In this document: positions 5,206 through 8,961 of the stretch, piece by piece
Numbering within the stretch: the first letter of the stretch is position 1
Layout: each line of letters opens with the position of its first letter
NCBI GenBank assembly: GCA_027016475.1
Contig: JALUTL010000233.1
Location: 1-8,961, forward strand
Length of the DNA: 8,961 nt
Source: Candidatus Heimdallarchaeota archaeon
GTDB taxonomy: Archaea > Asgardarchaeota > Heimdallarchaeia > Heimdallarchaeales > Kariarchaeaceae
Reading direction: 5' to 3'
The notes under the pieces: generated by a model
Databases searched by the model: none
What the model saw: only the letters and a program-made list of their open reading frames with translations
What the model was told of the DNA's origin: nothing
Position numbers and translations under genes: made by a program

Positions 5206-6587
5206 TCTGTAATTGCCTCCTGAATGATTCTGGCACCCAATTGTTCAATTTTTGTTGGATCGATAAGGATTGGTCGAGTGATCCCTCCAAGCATAGCCTT
5301 GGTGTCTTTATAGAGATCACTGTCCCTGAATTTTTCTGGTGCCATAAGGAAGTAGGATATCTCCCAATTCCGATCCATTGAGCGTTGCAGATGCCTGAAC
5401 AGTTGATTCAACTGGAGCATGCATTGTCTGGTTTCATGTGGGGTATCTGATGCCGTTTCTTCGAAATACTTGACCAGAAACGGATCCGGACGTCCAGGTA
5501 TATGTCCTGAAAATGGAACATTTGGTCGTCCATCAGTCAAAACAATGATCTGCACATCAAAATCGTTTTCCTTGTAATTTGATCTTACATGATTGACGAC
5601 TGTGTCCACTGCATGAACCAAACGCGTTTTGCCTTTTGCTTCCGCTTCGAAAAGAAATCGTTCCAACTTTTTGTTGTTGTCAATGACATAGGGAATTTCT
5701 GTGACAGGTACAAGATGCATCTTGAACGTTTCAAATTCCCTTCGTTTCCTTCTGTTCGTCAGGTTGAAGAAAAAATAAAGACCCAATGATGTTAGCAGTG
5801 CTCCGTCCAGACGCGTCAGGCCGCCGGTGAAAACGGTTTTTGACATTGATTGTGACACATCAACTATGAAATAGATTAATGAGAGTCGATCCTTGTCAAC
5901 GACCCTAATGTCTTCAATTTCAATTGTAGGTGGCGGGAGTTGTGAAGTTCTCAGAACCGCAGCTCTGTACGTTTCTTTTTTCCGAACCTTTCCTCTGGGT
6001 CTGGCATCGATTTGGTCTACAGGTCTGAGAGATGTCTGTCGAATAATCAGGTTACCAAGCGTCTTTCCCAATACATCCAAGACATCACTTTGCTGAACTC
6101 TCCGTTTTCTGCCGAATTGATCCCTGATTTCAATGTCTGTCAGCTCGTTCAGCCGGCTGAGCATTGATTTGGCCATTGACATGCTCTTGCCATATTCCTG
6201 TTGCATCAAGGCCAAATGCTTTTCAATGAATTTCAGGATATCCTCTGGTGTCAACAGCAAATCCTTGTTGACCAACTCAAGGGCTTCTGGCAATGTATGG
6301 TTCATCATGAAGTTGAAAATTTTCAATTGCTCTATCAATTGCTCCTCATGTTTTGCATCAAGATTTGTGGTCAATAGCATCTGTCTGATGAGTTCAACGG
6401 ATTTGTTTGCTTCATTGGCCAAACGAATGATTGTCCCTTCTCGGGAGGATCTCCCCAAATGAGGGTTTCTCCATTTCCGAAGAATTTCTGCTGCGTCCTG
6501 AAATTGGAGAATATATTCTGTAGTTCCATAATTGACCAATGGATCCTGATAATGGGCTTCTGTCAGCCATTTAATTCGGTGTGGCAT
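5202..6587 (-). CDS. VWA-domain protein with an intact MIDAS, partner of the AAA+ ATPase
   Basis: The protein has 461 residues. Residues 1-230 are a helical N-terminal region, including a coiled, charged stretch at about 60-160 and a basic linker at about 190-210 (RPRGKVRKKETYR). Residues 235-460 form a von Willebrand factor A domain. The MIDAS is complete: DVSQS (D243, S245, S247) after strand LSLIYFIV, T321 in GKTRL, and D352 in VLTDGRPN. It should bind Mg2+ or a similar ion and contact protein partners through it. This helical-N, VWA-C layout matches CbbO, NorD, ViaA and YeaH-type partners of AAA+ ATPases. The start is firm: GAGGTGGTG lies 5 nt before the ATG, in the 14-nt gap after the ATPase stop. 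The last codons overlap the next gene. No secretion signal is present, so it acts in the cytoplasm. Confidence 0.88.
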   Translation of the reverse strand: MPHRIKWLTEAHYQDPLVNYGTTEYILQFQDAAEILRKWRNPHLGRSSREGTIIRLANEANKSVELIRQMLLTTNLDAKHEEQLIEQLKIFNFMMNHTLPEALELVNKDLLLTPEDILKFIEKHLALMQQEYGKSMSMAKSMLSRLNELTDIEIRDQFGRKRRVQQSDVLDVLGKTLGNLIIRQTSLRPVDQIDARPRGKVRKKETYRAAVLRTSQLPPPTIEIEDIRVVDKDRLSLIYFIVDVSQSMSKTVFTGGLTRLDGALLTSLGLYFFFNLTNRRKRREFETFKMHLVPVTEIPYVIDNNKKLERFLFEAEAKGKTRLVHAVDTVVNHVRSNYKENDFDVQIIVLTDGRPNVPFSGHIPGRPDPFLVKYFEETASDTPHETRQCMLQLNQLFRHLQRSMDRNWEISYFLMAPEKFRDSDLYKDTKAMLGGITRPILIDPTKIEQLGARIIQEAITE

Positions 6588-6601
6588 AAATGCACCACCT
6601 C

Positions 6602-8146
6602 TTACAGATATGCTACATCAAGAAGTGATTCATAGCTGGGTTTGACCATTTCGACGATTTCGTTCACGGCTTGCTCGTCATAGCCCTGAAGTCCCTCATA
6701 CTCAATGATCAACTGCTTTAGCTGCTCCTCACTCATTGTTGTGAGCTTATCCAATTCTTCTGTGACCTCTTCGACGCTGATGGCACTGCCTCCTGCGCGA
6801 AGATGCTCTCGAATGTTCAATTTAAGGCTTTGAATTGCATTGTTGACCAAAGTTGGTGAAATGTCATACAGTTCCAATGTTGCCTTAACATTATCCAACG
6901 TAATGATGTTGCTTTGGCTTCGTTGGTCTTCATCAGCCCTGATGACAATCTCACCAATTGCATTGTTCAAAGTACGAAGGTCGATGTATGGAGATCGCTG
7001 AGGATTGTGAACTTCATCCAATCCTGCATAGAATTCTGCCCGTGCAACCTTGTTTTCAGATCGTCCTGAAAGGTTTTTGAGGGATGCAGGGATTGATTCA
7101 CTGGCAAGTGTCGCTACAAACTCGACTGCAAGTTGGGAAACAAAATCATTCTTTCCTTCACCGGTCAACTCATACATTCGAATCAATGCTGGATTCGCGA
7201 CTATGTTGGCACGTTGAATGATCAAATGCTCCTCAAACATGTCCTTGACAATGGCAATTCTATCTTCAACATTTCTTGCCGGCCAAAGAACTTCCGGAAT
7301 ACGGTTGATGATCGGTTGTGATTCTTCACCGAATACAGTCAGGGGTGCGTTTGATGTGAAAATGATTGCACCATCAACATAGACTGGCTGTCCTGCCAAA
7401 TTGTATTTTATACCTTCCGGATCTTCCAAAAAGCCCATCAGTGATTCAAGCAAAGTCAAATGCAATCTTTGGATTTCATTGACCACAAGGAAACCTTGGG
7501 AAAGAGTTCCCACCTTGTGACTTGTAGGGTCAAATGTAGTTTCGCTGTCGTCACCGAACAGCTTTTCCAAACTCTCAACTCCAGCCAACAACATGTACAG
7601 GCTATCAGGATCATTTCTTGGATCGATTTGTGCAGTTCTTACCAATGTTTTTTCAATTGGTACATTCTTTAGCAGTTCGGGCACTTTCTTTCCAAGCTTC
7701 ACGATCTGATCTGTGTTATCCAGATCCACCTTTTCTTTTCCTTCTGAAAGTACCTCTTCGATCGTTCTTCGAGCATAGGGCGAGAGGCTTTGGAGCACTT
7801 CAATTGCTCCATAGATGTTCTTCTGATAATGGTCGATTACCTTTATCAGATAGCCTGCATCTTCCAAAAAGGGGCTTCCCTTGATATGATATTTCCGATT
7901 GTTAATCTCATGGGTGAGATGGTTGAGCAGCACTCTAGCAAACAAGGTTTTTGCTTCTCCTGTGGGGCCTGTCAGAAGAACTTTGCCTCCAACCGCCAAT
8001 TTGTCCATTACCAACTTTTTGACATTGTTGTTGCCTCGAACTGTCTTGTCCTCAAGAACCTTGTTTCTAAAACTGGAATCCGTCATGATTGAACGAACAG
8101 AGCATCCTGTATATCCTGCCTCAATTAAGTCTCCAATGGTTTGCAT
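6602..8146 (-). CDS. MoxR/PrkA-like AAA+ ATPase
   Basis: This 514-residue AAA+ ATPase presumably remodels protein complexes together with the VWA protein. Walker A is GPTGEAKT (60-67); Ala in place of the last Gly is normal in MoxR/RavA. Walker B is FLVVNEI (219-225), with Asn223 where Asp is usual and the catalytic Glu224 kept. Sensor 1 is FTSNA (N266), an arginine-finger candidate is R282 (INRIPEVLWPAR), and R391 (YIDLRTLNNAIGEIV) is a likely sensor 2. The order IKGSPFLED, DPTSHKVGTLSQGFLVVNE, LEDPEGI, SNAP, NRI also resembles PrkA (YeaG). The PrkA kinase domain is not evident. The C-terminal 120 residues are helical and acidic. The ATG at 8146 is about 28 nt from a TATA element and lacks a Shine-Dalgarno sequence, so a leaderless transcript is likely. 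The gene begins the four-gene core of the operon. Confidence 0.88.
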   Translation of the reverse strand: MQTIGDLIEAGYTGCSVRSIMTDSSFRNKVLEDKTVRGNNNVKKLVMDKLAVGGKVLLTGPTGEAKTLFARVLLNHLTHEINNRKYHIKGSPFLEDAGYLIKVIDHYQKNIYGAIEVLQSLSPYARRTIEEVLSEGKEKVDLDNTDQIVKLGKKVPELLKNVPIEKTLVRTAQIDPRNDPDSLYMLLAGVESLEKLFGDDSETTFDPTSHKVGTLSQGFLVVNEIQRLHLTLLESLMGFLEDPEGIKYNLAGQPVYVDGAIIFTSNAPLTVFGEESQPIINRIPEVLWPARNVEDRIAIVKDMFEEHLIIQRANIVANPALIRMYELTGEGKNDFVSQLAVEFVATLASESIPASLKNLSGRSENKVARAEFYAGLDEVHNPQRSPYIDLRTLNNAIGEIVIRADEDQRSQSNIITLDNVKATLELYDISPTLVNNAIQSLKLNIREHLRAGGSAISVEEVTEELDKLTTMSEEQLKQLIIEYEGLQGYDEQAVNEIVEMVKPSYESLLDVAYL

Positions 8147-8170
8147 ACAAGACCAAATCAGGTTATCATC

Positions 8171-8178
8171 ATATAAAG
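8171..8178 (-). promoter_or_regulatory. TATA element for the AAA+/VWA operon
   Basis: CTTTATAT on the minus strand is a strong archaeal TATA match. Its centre is about 28 nt upstream of the ATPase ATG, inside the 56-nt gap after the zinc-ribbon gene. It gives the core operon its own promoter with an almost leaderless transcript. The adjacent upstream bases (CGTTTT) are T-rich and not a good BRE. Confidence 0.5.
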
Positions 8179-8202
8179 AAAACGATGCTGACGCGTGACT
8201 TT

Positions 8203-8871
8203 CTACCTGTGAAGCAAAAGGTACTGTTTTGCCAAATTACTAATGCTGGAGTCTTCACTGTTTGCATACCCCTGCAACACATGACGGATCTTTTCGTCAA
8301 CTTGGGGATTTACTCCCAGCAAAGTGCCCAAACATCGAACTACGCTTTCTTTTACTGGCCCGATCTGTGAAACCCCAATGTTGACCAAGGTTTCACATGT
8401 TATTTCTGCTTGTGCCGGTGTAAAAGCACCGCGTTCCTCCAACCACTTTACCGGGTCTTTGCCAAACAGTGCCTCCTGAATGAAGGCTGTTGCCCAATTG
8501 GCAACACGCAGCGGACGTTGCTCCTCCTCTTCCTCCAGTTCAATAATTTCTTCCTCTTCTTCTTCAGGGATGGGTTCAGAAGTATCAATGGTATGAATGG
8601 CTCCGCTTTCCTGTTGTTCTTTTATGAATTGATCAACCCAGGAATCCTTAATGGTCTCTTCAAATTCATTGGGGTCAGATATGGTTCGGACGGTATCTGG
8701 GCGATAGGTTGTTGGCGCATCATGGCAGGATCTGCAAATGAAGCGGACAATCTTCTGTCCTTCCTCATCCTCTTTGATTTGGATCCAATTCACTTCGTCT
8801 GCGCCGCATATGTCACAAAATTGAAACTCCATTTCTTCCGCCAGAACTCTTCCATAAAACTCATCTGACAT
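8203..8871 (-). CDS. Zinc-ribbon protein with acidic tract and helical C-terminus
   Basis: From the ATG at 8871 the protein has 222 residues. Two CxxC pairs (CDIC at 19-22, CRSC at 46-49) about 24 residues apart form a probable zinc ribbon. Residues 60-100 are a linker, and residues 103-117 form a glutamate-rich tract (PEEEEEEII, ELEEEEEQ). Residues 120-222 are helices resembling one or two HEAT-like pairs (VKESVVRCLGTLLGV, ISNLAKQYLLLHR). This looks like a binding or adaptor protein. Function is unknown; zinc ribbons often contact nucleic acid or protein. The start is uncertain. A GAAAAC-TTTTTTGA promoter-like element is centred about 27 nt upstream of 8871, favouring that ATG. ATG 8832 (MEFQFC, after GGCGGAAGAA) would give 209 residues, and TTG 8898 would add nine. 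It lies 56 nt upstream of the ATPase gene on the same strand. Confidence 0.75.
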   Translation of the reverse strand: MSDEFYGRVLAEEMEFQFCDICGADEVNWIQIKEDEEGQKIVRFICRSCHDAPTTYRPDTVRTISDPNEFEETIKDSWVDQFIKEQQESGAIHTIDTSEPIPEEEEEEIIELEEEEEQRPLRVANWATAFIQEALFGKDPVKWLEERGAFTPAQAEITCETLVNIGVSQIGPVKESVVRCLGTLLGVNPQVDEKIRHVLQGYANSEDSSISNLAKQYLLLHR

Positions 8872-8894
8872 GGACACAAATGAGCAGTTCCAAG

Positions 8895-8908
8895 TCAAAA
8901 AAGTTTTC
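8895..8908 (-). promoter_or_regulatory. Possible BRE/TATA element for the zinc-ribbon gene
   Basis: On the minus strand GAAAAC (8903-8908), identical to the BRE of the 367 gene, precedes the weak TATA TTTTTTGA (8895-8902). The centre lies about 27 nt from the ATG at 8871. Confidence 0.35.
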
Positions 8909-8961
8909 TTTGGCTGTGGTAGATTTGAACGAAATTGGTTAAAAGCTGATGAAAATACTTC

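Noticed and set aside
8930..8945. CGAAATTGGTTAAAAG as a rightward promoter at the right edge
   Set aside because: Weak TATA, and the predicted start falls outside the window, so nothing can be tested.
1..8961. CRISPR arrays, insertion sequences, rRNA or tRNA genes
   Set aside because: No regularly spaced repeats, transposase-like genes with terminal repeats, or structured RNA genes were seen.

Overview
The window looks archaeal. First genes of transcription units are preceded by BRE/TATA-like elements centred about 25-28 nt upstream of the start codon, which fits leaderless mRNAs. Genes inside operons carry Shine-Dalgarno sequences (AGGAGG, GGAGGT, GAGGTGG, GGGAG) and overlap their neighbours by ATGA. 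Two tandem small longin-like proteins suggest an Asgard-type archaeon. This is an inference from protein style, not from a marker gene. Base composition is moderately AT-rich throughout.

Left part (1-2159). A partial gene runs off the left edge on the minus strand, divergent from an unrecognised 128-residue gene at 367-753. A degraded or very small minus-strand reading frame interrupted by TGA (739-963) follows. Next come two tandem, translationally coupled longin-like paralogues (about 1019-2159). The first lacks a normal start codon at the point where the shared fold begins. The second is split by an apparent one-base frameshift near 1795.

Middle (2160-2870). A 333-nt non-coding stretch holds a promoter-like element, a perfect 12-bp palindrome, a 12-nt direct repeat and small hairpins. 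It precedes a YccU-type CoA-binding-domain gene that converges on the operon described next.

Right part (2894-8871, minus strand). This is the main feature: a compact five-gene run read right to left. It encodes a zinc-ribbon protein with an acidic tract and helical C-terminus, a MoxR/PrkA-like AAA+ ATPase, a VWA protein with an intact MIDAS motif, a 506-residue protein I cannot assign, and a HEAT-like helical-repeat protein. The last three junctions are a 14-nt gap and two 4-nt overlaps, so the products are probably made together. AAA+/VWA pairs of this kind (RavA-ViaA, CbbQ-CbbO, NorQ-NorD, YeaG-YeaH) usually form an ATP-driven remodelling complex. Here the unknown 506-residue protein, the HEAT protein and the zinc-ribbon protein are the likely partners, adaptors or clients. 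This operon is the best candidate in the window for an undescribed system.
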